Origin: Candidatus Uhrbacteria bacterium
GTDB taxonomy: Bacteria > Patescibacteriota > Patescibacteriia > 2-12-FULL-60-25
Length of the DNA: 64,000 bases
Reading direction: 5' to 3'
NCBI GenBank assembly: GCA_020850575.1
Contig: JADZEJ010000007.1
Location: forward strand, 105,759 to 169,758
The notes beneath the pieces are model-generated. The model ran no database searches. It saw only the letters and a list, made by a program, of their open reading frames with translations, and was not told the origin of the DNA. This document shows, piece by piece, positions 9,518-17,813 of the stretch (its first letter is position 1; every line of letters begins with the position of its first letter). The translations under genes were made by a program, and so were the position numbers.

Positions 9518-11386
9518 TTAGTTCCCGGCATCAGGTGACATCGGAACCGATGCCGTACCTGAATCAGACGATAATTTTTCCACTCCAATCAAACACACAG
9601 CTTGCCAAGGACGATAATGACTTTTAAAAACTTCTGATTTTACTTCCCCATTTGGATAGGTCACTGAATAGGTAAACTCCGCATCCGCACCGGCGTGTGC
9701 CGTTTCTGTACATTTCTTTTTTCCTGGAGGTAAATTCGTCGTTTCCACCAATTTCATCGGAGGCGGTGAAGTAATATTGTATACTCGTGGTTTTTCTGGA
9801 AAATCTGCGATTCGCCCATCCTTCGTCCCCCAATATTCAACAAATGCCTCATCACCCTTTACATAAGCATGCAAATAAATCGGATGAGTAGTATCATTCT
9901 TAAATCGATAGTCAGGTTTTGGATCATAAATCGTTGCATCTGTACCAACCGGCTCGTAATACCGAACACGATATGAGTGATTACGACGTTCAACGACTGG
10001 TAAACCTGCTCGCAATGTGCCTCGAAAAACGGTCGTGCCCACTTGGCACAAACCACCACCAAATTCTGGCGTTGTTTCATTACCCTTAATAACCAATTCC
10101 GGTAACCATTGATGTTCACCATCGATTGGACCTAATACCTTAATCAAAGAAAATTCTTCCCCTGGTTGTAACAACGTGCCGTTAACCTTCGCCAATCCGA
10201 GTGCGATATTTTTACGACGATTTGATGGTGATCCGGAAAATTCTGATTTGCCTACACCTAATAATTCTTTAATTCCCAGCGTTTCCGGATCAATACCCGT
10301 AAGTTTAGCCGGCGTACGAATCGTCACTAAAGGAAATGTTGTCGTTGTAGGCCATTCTGCGATCACTTGTTTCAAGGTTGCCTTTCCATCAAATGCGATA
10401 CCTTCCGTCCCGCCGGTAAAAGATTCAACCTTCCCATCCTTCAAAACCAATCCTCCCACCTTTCCTTCTTGTTCAACGTGCGGAAACAGCTCACGCATCG
10501 AAGCCTCAAATAAAGTTGAATTCAACATGATATCAATAGTAGTTGTATCAGGGATCAACGAAATCCATCCAGCAAAAGTCGACGTCGGAATCGGTACCGT
10601 CTTTTTATCGTAAGTAAACGACAAAGCAGGTCGCTTTAACCATTCCTCAATCTTAGGCAGTAAAGCCTCGAGCGAAGCTTTTGTCACCAAAGGCTCGCGT
10701 ACCTGATCAAGTAAAACGATCGGTTCAAAACGTAAATCCTGAGTTTCGTTTTGTAAATTATCAATCGCTCGGTCAAATAGTAATTCAGTGCCACGAATTT
10801 CTGGCACAATCGTTATTTTCGGCATAACTTCTCCTGTTGATGTCGATATTTGTATAGCCGCATCTTGTGGTGTAATCACATCTTGAGCAAAGGCCTGTTT
10901 TAAACCATCGCTAATGCCTGTACGAAAAATATCCACCTCAACTGGAATTTGTTTTTGTACCAAACGTAAGCGAATTTGTTGTTGAATCTGTTGTTGCCAA
11001 CTGCCGGTACGGGCATACCCATATGCTCGATCAATCGCATCTGAAACACGATAACTTAATAAATCTCGAGCGGCATCAGGATTCATCGCATCACCCGACA
11101 CATCCAAAGAAACTGTTTTTCCTTTATACGTAAAAGGTAATCCTTTTTCTAGAGCGGCATCTACCGCAGACTGAACTTGAATACGAGCTTCTTCACGTGT
11201 CATACCACCAACCGGTACCGACAACACATGCAAACCTGGAAATAACCGATTTTCATACAAACGACCATAACTCACCAAACCACCGACAAGTAATAACAAA
11301 AAAAATGCTAATAATGCGATACCGACATTGATCCATGTCATGGCAAGACGCAAATTCTGAGCTAATCGTTTTTTCTCAACCGCCAT
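9518..11386 (-). CDS. VanW family protein with peptidoglycan-binding-like repeats and G5-like C-terminus
   Basis: About 622 residues. An N-terminal membrane anchor (INVGIALLAFFLLLLVGGLV) places the rest outside the cell. Two repeats follow that resemble the putative peptidoglycan-binding domain found in VanW/YoaR proteins. The VanW domain proper lies at about residues 385-525, with GEEFSLIKVLGPI, the conserved GGGLCQVGTTVFRGTLRAGL and the RNHSYRVRYYEPVGTDATI stretch. The C-terminus (about 545-610) reads like a G5-type beta domain. I chose the ATG at 11386 because it follows the upstream stop by 7 bases; a start at 11416 would overlap. The molecular role of VanW proteins is not settled; a cell-wall function is inferred from the domain mix. 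Confidence 0.92.
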   Translation of the reverse strand: MAVEKKRLAQNLRLAMTWINVGIALLAFFLLLLVGGLVSYGRLYENRLFPGLHVLSVPVGGMTREEARIQVQSAVDAALEKGLPFTYKGKTVSLDVSGDAMNPDAARDLLSYRVSDAIDRAYGYARTGSWQQQIQQQIRLRLVQKQIPVEVDIFRTGISDGLKQAFAQDVITPQDAAIQISTSTGEVMPKITIVPEIRGTELLFDRAIDNLQNETQDLRFEPIVLLDQVREPLVTKASLEALLPKIEEWLKRPALSFTYDKKTVPIPTSTFAGWISLIPDTTTIDIMLNSTLFEASMRELFPHVEQEGKVGGLVLKDGKVESFTGGTEGIAFDGKATLKQVIAEWPTTTTFPLVTIRTPAKLTGIDPETLGIKELLGVGKSEFSGSPSNRRKNIALGLAKVNGTLLQPGEEFSLIKVLGPIDGEHQWLPELVIKGNETTPEFGGGLCQVGTTVFRGTLRAGLPVVERRNHSYRVRYYEPVGTDATIYDPKPDYRFKNDTTHPIYLHAYVKGDEAFVEYWGTKDGRIADFPEKPRVYNITSPPPMKLVETTNLPPGKKKCTETAHAGADAEFTYSVTYPNGEVKSEVFKSHYRPWQAVCLIGVEKLSSDSGTASVPMSPDAGN

Positions 11387-11393
11387 ATAAAAA

Positions 11394-11624
11394 TTAATCT
11401 GATGATAATAATTCATTCAAAATACTTGCAGCAAAAACGCTCTTCCCAGCATTTTCTCCGCCTTGCGGGAGCGCCAACAATGCGATTGAATCACCCACTT
11501 TGGGTAAAAACTCAAAAGCACTCACCGGAATACTCCAATTCCGACCGGTTGAATCAACAAGCGTAATTTCTTGATCTAGAATGTCAGTAACCTTGCCGAT
11601 AAACGGATGATAAGACTGATTCAT
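11394..11624 (-). CDS. Small unrecognised protein upstream of the VanW gene
   Basis: 76 residues, starting MNQSYHPFIGKVTDILDQEI. No signal peptide or membrane segment. The pattern of short strands (GKVTDILDQEITLVDSTGR, WSIPVSAF, GDSIALLALP) would suit a small beta-barrel, but no family is recognised. It stops 7 bases before the VanW start, so the two are almost certainly co-transcribed. The structured RNA at 11652-11793 ends about 30 bases upstream of its ATG. Confidence 0.6.
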   Translation of the reverse strand: MNQSYHPFIGKVTDILDQEITLVDSTGRNWSIPVSAFEFLPKVGDSIALLALPQGGENAGKSVFAASILNELLSSD

Positions 11625-11651
11625 AACGGAACAATAGCGTAAATTCTCACG

Positions 11652-11793
11652 AAATAAAATAAGACCTCAAGCAATCCGCACCCAAGAAACCTTTTTGTAG
11701 GTTTGAGCGAGTCCGAAGACCTGCTGCACCCTATGAAAAGGTTCCATGCTTGTCGTGGACGCGGATTGCTTCAGGCCTCATTTTCCCAATGAA
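11652..11793 (-). ncRNA. Rod-like structured RNA of unassigned family (6S-like architecture)
   Basis: On the minus strand the transcript predicted from the promoter at 11800-11828 folds into one long rod. The closing helix is 23 positions with a single G-G mismatch, containing GAAGCAATCCGCG against GCGGATTGCTT. It is followed by an asymmetric bubble (about 13 nt on the 5' side, 4 on the 3' side), a 12-bp helix AACCTTTTCATA / TACAAAAAGGTT, and a tip capped by UUCG with GGTC/GACT and AGC/GCT pairs. A U-rich run follows the closing helix, consistent with termination. The rod with a central bubble recalls 6S RNA, but I cannot assign it. The SRP RNA core (GGAAGCAGC) is absent. It could also act as a leader of the 11624 gene. 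Confidence 0.75.
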
Positions 11794-11799
11794 TAGCAC

Positions 11800-11828
11800 T
11801 TTATACCGAAATAAAATGAAATTGTCAA
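11800..11828 (-). promoter_or_regulatory. Consensus sigma-70 promoter for the rod-like RNA
   Basis: On the minus strand: TTGACA (11823-11828), a 17-base spacer and TATAAA (11800-11805). This is among the best promoter matches in the window and points at the structured RNA, with start near 11793. Confidence 0.8.
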
Positions 11829-11858
11829 GAGATGTACCCTAAAAAAACCAAAGGGACG

Positions 11859-11880
11859 AAAAAACGGTCAAATGGCCGTT
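11859..11880 (-). terminator. Rho-independent terminator after smc
   Basis: On the minus strand ACGGCCA-TT-TGACCGT forms a short hairpin with one bulged mismatch, followed by TTTTTT. It lies about 50 bases after the smc stop and upstream of the next promoter. Confidence 0.65.
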
Positions 11881-11925
11881 GATTCGAAAGATCTATATAG
11901 TTTATAACAAGGTAGAAAATAGCTG

Positions 11926-14151
11926 TCAAGCTGCTTGATATGAGTCTAAAGAAACCGACAATAACTGAGAAATCCCATCATCGCCCATGGTAATACCATA
12001 CAATACATTTGCCTTATGCATCGTATTTCGATTATGCGTAACGACGACAAATTGCGTTCGATGAGACAACTGATCAATAATTTCAGCAAATTTACGAGAA
12101 TTAGCATCATCCAAAGCAGCATCTACTTCATCAAGTACTACAAAAGGCGAAGGATTTATTGCCATTATTGCGCAAATCAAAGCAATCGACGTTAAAGCTC
12201 GTTCTCCGCCAGACAAAAGCGCTATTGATTTTAATCTTTTCCCTGGAGGTGTGGCTTGAATATCGATTCCAGCTTTAACTACTCTTCCTTCGGATGCATC
12301 TTCAGCATCTTCATCTTCTTCTCCTGTTTGAGCTATGTCAGGCAGCACCTTTAAAAGCTGCGCATCTCCTCCACCAAATAATTTTTTAAAATACAATCCA
12401 AATTCTTTATTTAATCGTTCAAAAGCGGCATCGCCTCGTTCTTTAATACTTCGATCAAGTTCTTCGATAATCGTTTCGAGAGAAAGCATAGCGGCTTTCA
12501 AATCGTCCGTTTGGTGAGTCAATTCCTCAAAACGTTGCTTAGTCGTAGCATGTTCGGTAACCGTTTCTGGATCGATTCCGCCGATCCATTCAAGTTGCGT
12601 GCGTAACTTCTGCATTTTAGATTGCAATTGCTCAACCGGCAAAGCCAAGTCTTTATCTGGTGTTTCTGACAATGCTGACAAGTCGGCTTCCAAAGACGGT
12701 GCATATTGCCTAATTTCAGCCAAACATCCATCACGACGTGTTTCTAAACGCGCCATTTCAATCCGTGCATCTGCCAGACGTCGTTCTATTTGCTGAGCTT
12801 CATGTCTCTTTGCATTCAATTTATGCTGAATCGCAAAAACCGCTGTACGTCCTTCATCTTCTTGTTTTGATGCAGCTTGAATACGCTGTTCAGTAGCGGC
12901 CATTTTTTCCGTCACTTCCTGCATATCTCTTAATAATTGGGCCATCTCTACTTCCAATTCTGGGTCGACTTGCATCGTTTTAACTGGCTCTGGCGCAGGC
13001 TGCTGTAATTTTGCAAGTAAATCTGTATTGCGTAAACGTAAAACCTGAATCAATTCACGCGCTTTATCCAAATCAGGATTCTCTGCCTCTAAAACGGTAA
13101 ATAATGAATGTTGAGTTTGCTGCAAAGACTCAATTTCTAAAATAATCTTCGACAAAGGCAAAGGCGACCAAGGTTTTTGCGCACTCACGACTTTCGCTAA
13201 TTCACGCTTAGACTCTAATCGAATTTGACGTTCACGCAATTTTGAACGCTCTTCACGTAAACCGTCTAAAGCATTACGTAATTCATGCGACACTCCATCC
13301 TTCATTGGAGCGGCTTTTTCCATACTTGCAAACTCCACTTCCAAAGTCTCAAACTCCTTCGCTTTAATCAAATAATCCGCCTCTTCCTTATTCAATGTCA
13401 AAGTAGCTACATCTAAACGAGCACGAATTTCGCTCCACATTTTACCAAAATATGCTTTCTCAATCCGGAGTAACTCTTGCTCAATTCCCTCTCTCTCCTG
13501 AAGTCTCGTAACTTGTCGTTCAAGAGCAACTAAGCGCGGTTCAATCTCACGCAACAAAACATCCGCTTGTTTTAAATTTTCACGCGTGTGCTCAAGCTTA
13601 TTCGCGCTTGCATTTCTTTTTAACTGAAATGGACGCAAACCGGAAGCTTCATCAAAAAATTCCTTCCGTTCACTTGGAGATGCAACCAATACCGCATCAA
13701 CCATACCCTGACCAATAACAGAATACGTACGTTGCCCAATACCACAATTTGCCAACAATAATACGACGTCTGACAAACGAACAAGCTGATTATTAACAAG
13801 ATATTCCGCTTCACCATCACGATACAAACGTCGAGTAATAACAATCTCAGACATCTCTATCTCAGGCTTGTCGTCATTGACAAGGGTTAAACTAACCTCC
13901 GCAAAACCGGCTCGAGGTTTATTCGGTGTTCCTGAAAAAATCACGTCTTCTGACTTTTTTGCACGCAACATTTTCATGCTTTGCTCCCCCATCACCCAAC
14001 GCATAGCATCCGCAATGTTCGATTTTCCAGATCCATTTGGACCAATAATAGCTGTCATCCCACGTCGACCGTCTGTATCAGGTTTAAATTCTAAAACCGT
14101 CTTAACAGCAACAGTTTTAAAGCCCTGAATCTCAAGTCGACGCAAATACAT
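11926..14151 (-). CDS. smc: Short SMC-type chromosome segregation ATPase lacking a hinge domain
   Basis: Chromosome-organising ATPase of the SMC family. About 741 residues from ATG 14151 (MYLRRLEIQGFKTVAVKT), preceded by GGAG; the open frame upstream to 14241 lacks SMC similarity. Seen: Walker A GPNGSGKSN at about residue 37, the QGMVDAVLVASPSERKEFFD region, two coiled-coil blocks, signature LSGGERALTS near 648, Walker B FVVLDEVDAAL near 673 and a C-terminal VVVTHNRNTM. Ordinary bacterial SMC is about 1,150-1,200 residues with a globular hinge of about 150 residues. Here the centre (about 340-400) is a Pro-containing linker, QQPAPEPVKTMQVDPE, and no hinge sequence is recognisable. RecN/SbcC-like ATPases are alternatives, but both head halves look SMC-like. 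Confidence 0.88.
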   Translation of the reverse strand: MYLRRLEIQGFKTVAVKTVLEFKPDTDGRRGMTAIIGPNGSGKSNIADAMRWVMGEQSMKMLRAKKSEDVIFSGTPNKPRAGFAEVSLTLVNDDKPEIEMSEIVITRRLYRDGEAEYLVNNQLVRLSDVVLLLANCGIGQRTYSVIGQGMVDAVLVASPSERKEFFDEASGLRPFQLKRNASANKLEHTRENLKQADVLLREIEPRLVALERQVTRLQEREGIEQELLRIEKAYFGKMWSEIRARLDVATLTLNKEEADYLIKAKEFETLEVEFASMEKAAPMKDGVSHELRNALDGLREERSKLRERQIRLESKRELAKVVSAQKPWSPLPLSKIILEIESLQQTQHSLFTVLEAENPDLDKARELIQVLRLRNTDLLAKLQQPAPEPVKTMQVDPELEVEMAQLLRDMQEVTEKMAATEQRIQAASKQEDEGRTAVFAIQHKLNAKRHEAQQIERRLADARIEMARLETRRDGCLAEIRQYAPSLEADLSALSETPDKDLALPVEQLQSKMQKLRTQLEWIGGIDPETVTEHATTKQRFEELTHQTDDLKAAMLSLETIIEELDRSIKERGDAAFERLNKEFGLYFKKLFGGGDAQLLKVLPDIAQTGEEDEDAEDASEGRVVKAGIDIQATPPGKRLKSIALLSGGERALTSIALICAIMAINPSPFVVLDEVDAALDDANSRKFAEIIDQLSHRTQFVVVTHNRNTMHKANVLYGITMGDDGISQLLSVSLDSYQAA

Positions 14152-14248
14152 AACTCCGCATAGAATACTCGAAAATATCCCTTTTGGGCAAACCGAACCC
14201 TTGAATATAATCATTGACCAAAATGGCTTCTTTCTATACATTCACACC

Positions 14249-14596
14249 ATGTCACACAAGCTTGATCAATCAATGGAACATCTCCAAGAAGCTCTTGCAG
14301 AAATCTTACGCGAAGTAATTGAATTCCCTCGTGATATTTTTGTAACGGTACTTAAAGCTCGCATGACCAGAAACGCCAAATACGCAAGTGTTTTATTATC
14401 GGTTATGCCAAATAGCGAAGAACAAAATGTCATCAAACAATTACTTCGAGAAAACCATACCATCAAAGATGAACTCGCCCATCGTTTACGCATGCGTCGC
14501 ATTCCTTCCATTCATTGGACTTTTGATGAAACGGAATCTGAAGCTGCTAAAATCGAAGAAATCATCAACCAGCTTAAAATAAAAGGTGAACTCTAA
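14249..14596 (+). CDS. rbfA: Ribosome-binding factor A
   Basis: Cold-shock-associated 30S maturation factor with a KH-type fold. About 115 residues from ATG 14249. MSHKLDQSMEHLQEALAEIL matches the N-terminal helix, DIFVTVLKARMTRNAKYASV the conserved central strands, and LRMRRIPSIHWTFDETESEA the characteristic C-terminal RxxPxxxFxxDxS-like region. It is divergent from smc and starts an rbfA-DHH phosphoesterase pair, an order common in bacteria. A TTGACC/TATACA pair with a short 15-base spacer lies at 14214-14240. Confidence 0.93.
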   Translation: MSHKLDQSMEHLQEALAEILREVIEFPRDIFVTVLKARMTRNAKYASVLLSVMPNSEEQNVIKQLLRENHTIKDELAHRLRMRRIPSIHWTFDETESEAAKIEEIINQLKIKGEL

Positions 14597-14639
14597 CTGT
14601 TGACGAAAATCATAATTCGACATAATCTGTCGGATCAAC

Positions 14640-15614
14640 ATGATAGAGAACCACGCATTCAATACGATGCATGAGGCCATCTGTGAAGCTGGTCGTATTT
14701 TATTAGTGGCTCATAAAAAACCTGACGGAGATACCATCGGTTCCAGCTCAAGTGTGTTAAATTGGCTCATTCGCGAAGGAAAAGACGTAACAATTTTTTG
14801 TGCAGACGCTCCACCAGAAGCCTTCCATTTTATAGATTCGATTCATCGCTATTCCAATGATCCGGTTGTGTTTGAACAAAACTACGACCTTATTATCGTA
14901 TTTGATTCAGGCGACCTGCGTTATTGCGGCATCGATCAACATATTACCAAAACCCCACCAGGCTACTTTTTAATCAACGTTGACCATCATGGTACCAATA
15001 CACATTTCGGTGATGTAAATATTGTCATAACAGAAGCCAGTTCAACAGCAGAAATTGTTTTTCATTTTTTTCATAATCGTCAAATTCATATCGATCATTG
15101 CATGGCAACTTCATTATTAACCGGCTTATTTACCGACACAAATAGTTTTACCAATGCAGCAACCAATCCAAATGCAATGAATGCTTTCAGCAAACTCATT
15201 GCCGCTGGCGGTCGTCATCAAGATATAAAAAAACATCTGCTTTTTGATAAAAACATTGACTCGCTCAAAATTTGGGGCATTCTTTTGTCACGTCTCCGCC
15301 ACAATAAAACCTACGACGTTGTCTCAACCTATTTGCTTCTAAAAGATGCTGAACATGTTAGCACCGACATTATCGAAGGCGTCTCAAATTTCTTGAATGA
15401 AGTTACCACAGGCACCGATACCATTCTTTTTCTACGTGAACTCTCTAATAATAAAATTAAAGGTTCATTTCGCAGCGTAAAACGGAATATCGCAAATATA
15501 GCAAAACTCATGGGCGGCGGCGGTCACAATAAAGCTGCTGGATTTACAATAAATGGACATATTGAAGAAACAACAAACGGACCAAAAATTATTCCAGAAG
15601 GAAAAACGGAATAA
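14640..15614 (+). CDS. DHH-family phosphoesterase (NrnA-like oligoribonuclease / pAp phosphatase)
   Basis: Metal-dependent phosphoesterase that degrades short RNA and nucleotide phosphates in related bacteria. 324 residues. Motif I is HKKPDGDTIGSS, then VFDSGD, the VDHH motif (about residue 117) and a late motif IFTDTNSF-like (LFTDTNSF). The C-terminal DHHA1 domain ends with GGGGHNKAAGFTI. Length fits the NrnA group. It follows rbfA by 43 bases on the same strand, the usual neighbour. Whether it prefers nanoRNA, pAp or cyclic dinucleotide products cannot be told from the sequence. Confidence 0.92.
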   Translation: MIENHAFNTMHEAICEAGRILLVAHKKPDGDTIGSSSSVLNWLIREGKDVTIFCADAPPEAFHFIDSIHRYSNDPVVFEQNYDLIIVFDSGDLRYCGIDQHITKTPPGYFLINVDHHGTNTHFGDVNIVITEASSTAEIVFHFFHNRQIHIDHCMATSLLTGLFTDTNSFTNAATNPNAMNAFSKLIAAGGRHQDIKKHLLFDKNIDSLKIWGILLSRLRHNKTYDVVSTYLLLKDAEHVSTDIIEGVSNFLNEVTTGTDTILFLRELSNNKIKGSFRSVKRNIANIAKLMGGGGHNKAAGFTINGHIEETTNGPKIIPEGKTE

Positions 15615-15617
15615 AAA

Positions 15618-15644
15618 CTAGCACTCTAAAAGTTTGACTGCTAA
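15618..15644 (+). promoter_or_regulatory. CIRCE-like HrcA operator ahead of clpP
   Basis: CTAGCACTC-N9-GACTGCTAA against the CIRCE consensus TTAGCACTC-N9-GAGTGCTAA: 16 of 18 positions match and the spacer is exactly 9. It overlaps the -35 box of the clpP promoter, the position expected for repression by HrcA. No hrcA gene is in this window. Confidence 0.85.
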
Positions 15645-15662
15645 ACAAGCATCGGTTATGCT
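15634..15662 (+). promoter_or_regulatory. clpP promoter
   Basis: TTGACT (15634-15639), a 17-base spacer and TATGCT (15657-15662). Transcription would begin near 15669. The right half of the CIRCE-like operator covers the -35 hexamer. Confidence 0.7.
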
Positions 15663-15688
15663 GTTTGTAAGTTATGTATCTCTATTCT

Positions 15689-16303
15689 ATGAAAAATCGT
15701 TTCGACATTACCTCCATATCTAACAATTACCTCGTTCCTACGGTCATTGAAAAAACCACCTACGGCGAACGAGCCTACGATATCTACTCGCGCCTCTTAA
15801 AAGATCGCATTATTATTTTGGGCACTGCAATTGATGATGGAGTCGCTAATACCATTGTTGCGCAGCTTTTATTTTTAGAAAGCCAAGATAAAACAAAAGA
15901 TATAAAACTCTACATTAATTCTCCGGGTGGTTCGGTATCTGCAGGTTTAGCCATTTACGACACAATGCAACACATTAGCTGTGACGTTTCGACTATTTGT
16001 ATGGGTATGGCAGCCTCTATGGGAGCAGTTTTGCTTACCGGTGGCGCCAAAGGAAAACGTTTTGCACTCCCCAATTCAGAAATCATGATTCACCAACCTT
16101 TAGGTGGAATGGAAGGTCAAGCAACAGATATCAAAATCCATGCTGACCACATTCTCAAAACCCGTGATCGTTTAAACAAAATTCTCTCGAAACATTCCGG
16201 TCAAGGTCTGAAACAAATCGAACTGGATACCGAACGAGATAATTTCATGGACGCAAAAGATGCCATGACTTACGGTTTAATCGACAAAGTCATTTCCAAA
16301 TAA
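15689..16303 (+). CDS. clpP: ATP-dependent Clp protease proteolytic subunit
   Basis: Serine peptidase that forms the ClpP barrel and works with Clp ATPases in protein turnover. About 204 residues. Seen: [39 protein letters not shown], the catalytic Ser in [11 protein letters not shown] (about residue 111), the catalytic His in IMIHQPLGG (about 134), and the [20 protein letters not shown] region with the third triad residue. I chose ATG 15689 because the promoter places the transcript start near 15669; a start at 15674 would leave a 5-base leader. It abuts the converging gene at 16304 with no terminator between. Confidence 0.95.
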   Translation: MKNRFDITSISNNYLVPTVIEKTTYGERAYDIYSRLLKDRIIILGTAIDDGVANTIVAQLLFLESQDKTKDIKLYINSPGGSVSAGLAIYDTMQHISCDVSTICMGMAASMGAVLLTGGAKGKRFALPNSEIMIHQPLGGMEGQATDIKIHADHILKTRDRLNKILSKHSGQGLKQIELDTERDNFMDAKDAMTYGLIDKVISK

Positions 16304-17809
16304 CTATTTTTGAAATGCATCGCGATACATTTGACTGCTCTGATAATCCGCATTTCCAAAATCATCAGTCCATACCATCCCTCCTTCCATAGGAGGGATT
16401 TCAGTTATTCGTTGTTTTGGCACTCTCTTTTGTACTTCTTTTAAAAGAAAAGAAGCATCTGGTTTTTTTCCATTTCCAGCAAAGAGAAGGACATTCGATG
16501 GCATATTTTTTGATGAACTGTTCATCGTATCAATCAGTATGATCCAAGAAAAAACAGACTTAAATGTTGCAACAACATTCTTTGTAAATGTCTTCGTATA
16601 ACCTGTTGTTGGTTCGGCCGCAATAATGAGATTAGCCGCATATACACCATCCTCTGATAATTTCGATGAAACATCCTGTAAAGCCTGTTCAGTAATAACA
16701 TGCCATGGGGTGGAAATATCACCTCCATAAACATCGGATAAGATGACGTCGTATCCCGCGGGTAACCGAGGAACCGACGTTCGCGCATCATCAAGTAAAA
16801 TCCGTGTTTTTGTAGCTTGAACGAACCCCATATATTTTTTTGCTGCTTCAATGATCGCTGGATCAATTTCAACAACATCAATCACAGCATCTGGATGACG
16901 TCGTTGGAAGCTGGAAACCGCATGAAAACCTCCTCCTCCCAAAACCAAAACACGTTGCGGCGTCGGTACCAAAGAGTCAACGGCTTCAAACCCATGTACA
17001 TAATCTAAAGCCGAATCACTTGGATTACTTGTATATCCAACTGCATGCAAACCAGTATTGATTTTAAGCATAACCGTATCGTTTCCACGAAAATTTCCAT
17101 ATACAATTCGAACATCCGCATATGCTGACGGAAAAGATATCTGCGACGTTTGTAATGGAAATAAAGAAACACTCGGTAAAAGCAATATAAAAGCCAAACT
17201 GGAAGCTGTTTTTTTTCTTTTTGGCCATGGTTGAAAAAAACAAATTGCCGTTATCAAAAGAAAAATACTTAAACCAAGCAATAACCGATGTAATGGAAAT
17301 TGAGGTAATAGCACATAACCCGTCACATACGTTCCAAATAAACTGCCGAGAGTTCCGAAAGCGGAAAGTGAACCGGCGACACGACCCAGAGAATCAACAT
17401 TTTTTGTAAATAAACGAAGAACCATCGGCGAAATAGCCGCTAAAAGACAAGCTGGAACCGCTAACAAAAACAATGATGCTAAAACGGCAGCGCTTGAAAA
17501 TGGCAATAAGGTCAATGGACGAAGTATAACTTCCGAAAACAAAACCAATCCCAAACACCACAAACCTGAAAGTCCGAGAGCACCAGAAACAAGACGAATA
17601 TCGGGATAAGAATCGGCAATAACGCCACCAAGCCACGCTCCCAACGCCATAGCAAGTAAAACCACTCCGATCAAATTTGTCCAAACAATCACCGAAGATC
17701 CCAGATACGGCGCAACGATTCGAGAACCTAAAAGCTCCAGGCTCATCACCGATGCTCCGCTACCAAAGGCAGCAAACATCGGAACAAAACGCTGGAGCAT
17801 TACCAACAT
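16304..17809 (-). CDS. Membrane-fused spermidine synthase-like methyltransferase-fold protein
   Basis: About 501 residues. The N-terminal half has about seven hydrophobic helices (GSGASVMSLELLGSRIVAPYLG start, typical of the fused MFS/spermidine synthase group). The C-terminal half is a Rossmann domain with VLVLGGGGF (about residue 285), DVVEIDPAIIEAA and YDVILSDVYGG, the last standing where spermidine synthases have a D-x-x-D active-site region. Whether it aminopropylates polyamines is unknown; the family is often of unproven substrate. The start at 17809 follows the gyrA stop by 4 bases, while 17830 would overlap it. Probably the last gene of the gyrA transcript. Confidence 0.85.
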   Translation of the reverse strand: MLVMLQRFVPMFAAFGSGASVMSLELLGSRIVAPYLGSSVIVWTNLIGVVLLAMALGAWLGGVIADSYPDIRLVSGALGLSGLWCLGLVLFSEVILRPLTLLPFSSAAVLASLFLLAVPACLLAAISPMVLRLFTKNVDSLGRVAGSLSAFGTLGSLFGTYVTGYVLLPQFPLHRLLLGLSIFLLITAICFFQPWPKRKKTASSLAFILLLPSVSLFPLQTSQISFPSAYADVRIVYGNFRGNDTVMLKINTGLHAVGYTSNPSDSALDYVHGFEAVDSLVPTPQRVLVLGGGGFHAVSSFQRRHPDAVIDVVEIDPAIIEAAKKYMGFVQATKTRILLDDARTSVPRLPAGYDVILSDVYGGDISTPWHVITEQALQDVSSKLSEDGVYAANLIIAAEPTTGYTKTFTKNVVATFKSVFSWIILIDTMNSSSKNMPSNVLLFAGNGKKPDASFLLKEVQKRVPKQRITEIPPMEGGMVWTDDFGNADYQSSQMYRDAFQK

Positions 17810-17813
17810 GTTA

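Noticed and set aside
9112..9588. Longer hsp20 start at 9588
   Set aside because: It adds a basic, Cys-rich segment overlapping the VanW gene; ATG 9495 gives the family N-terminus.
11652..11793. Assignment of the rod-like RNA to SRP (4.5S) RNA
   Set aside because: The conserved GGAAGCAGC domain IV core is missing on both strands; only a CAGGTC-like piece is shared.
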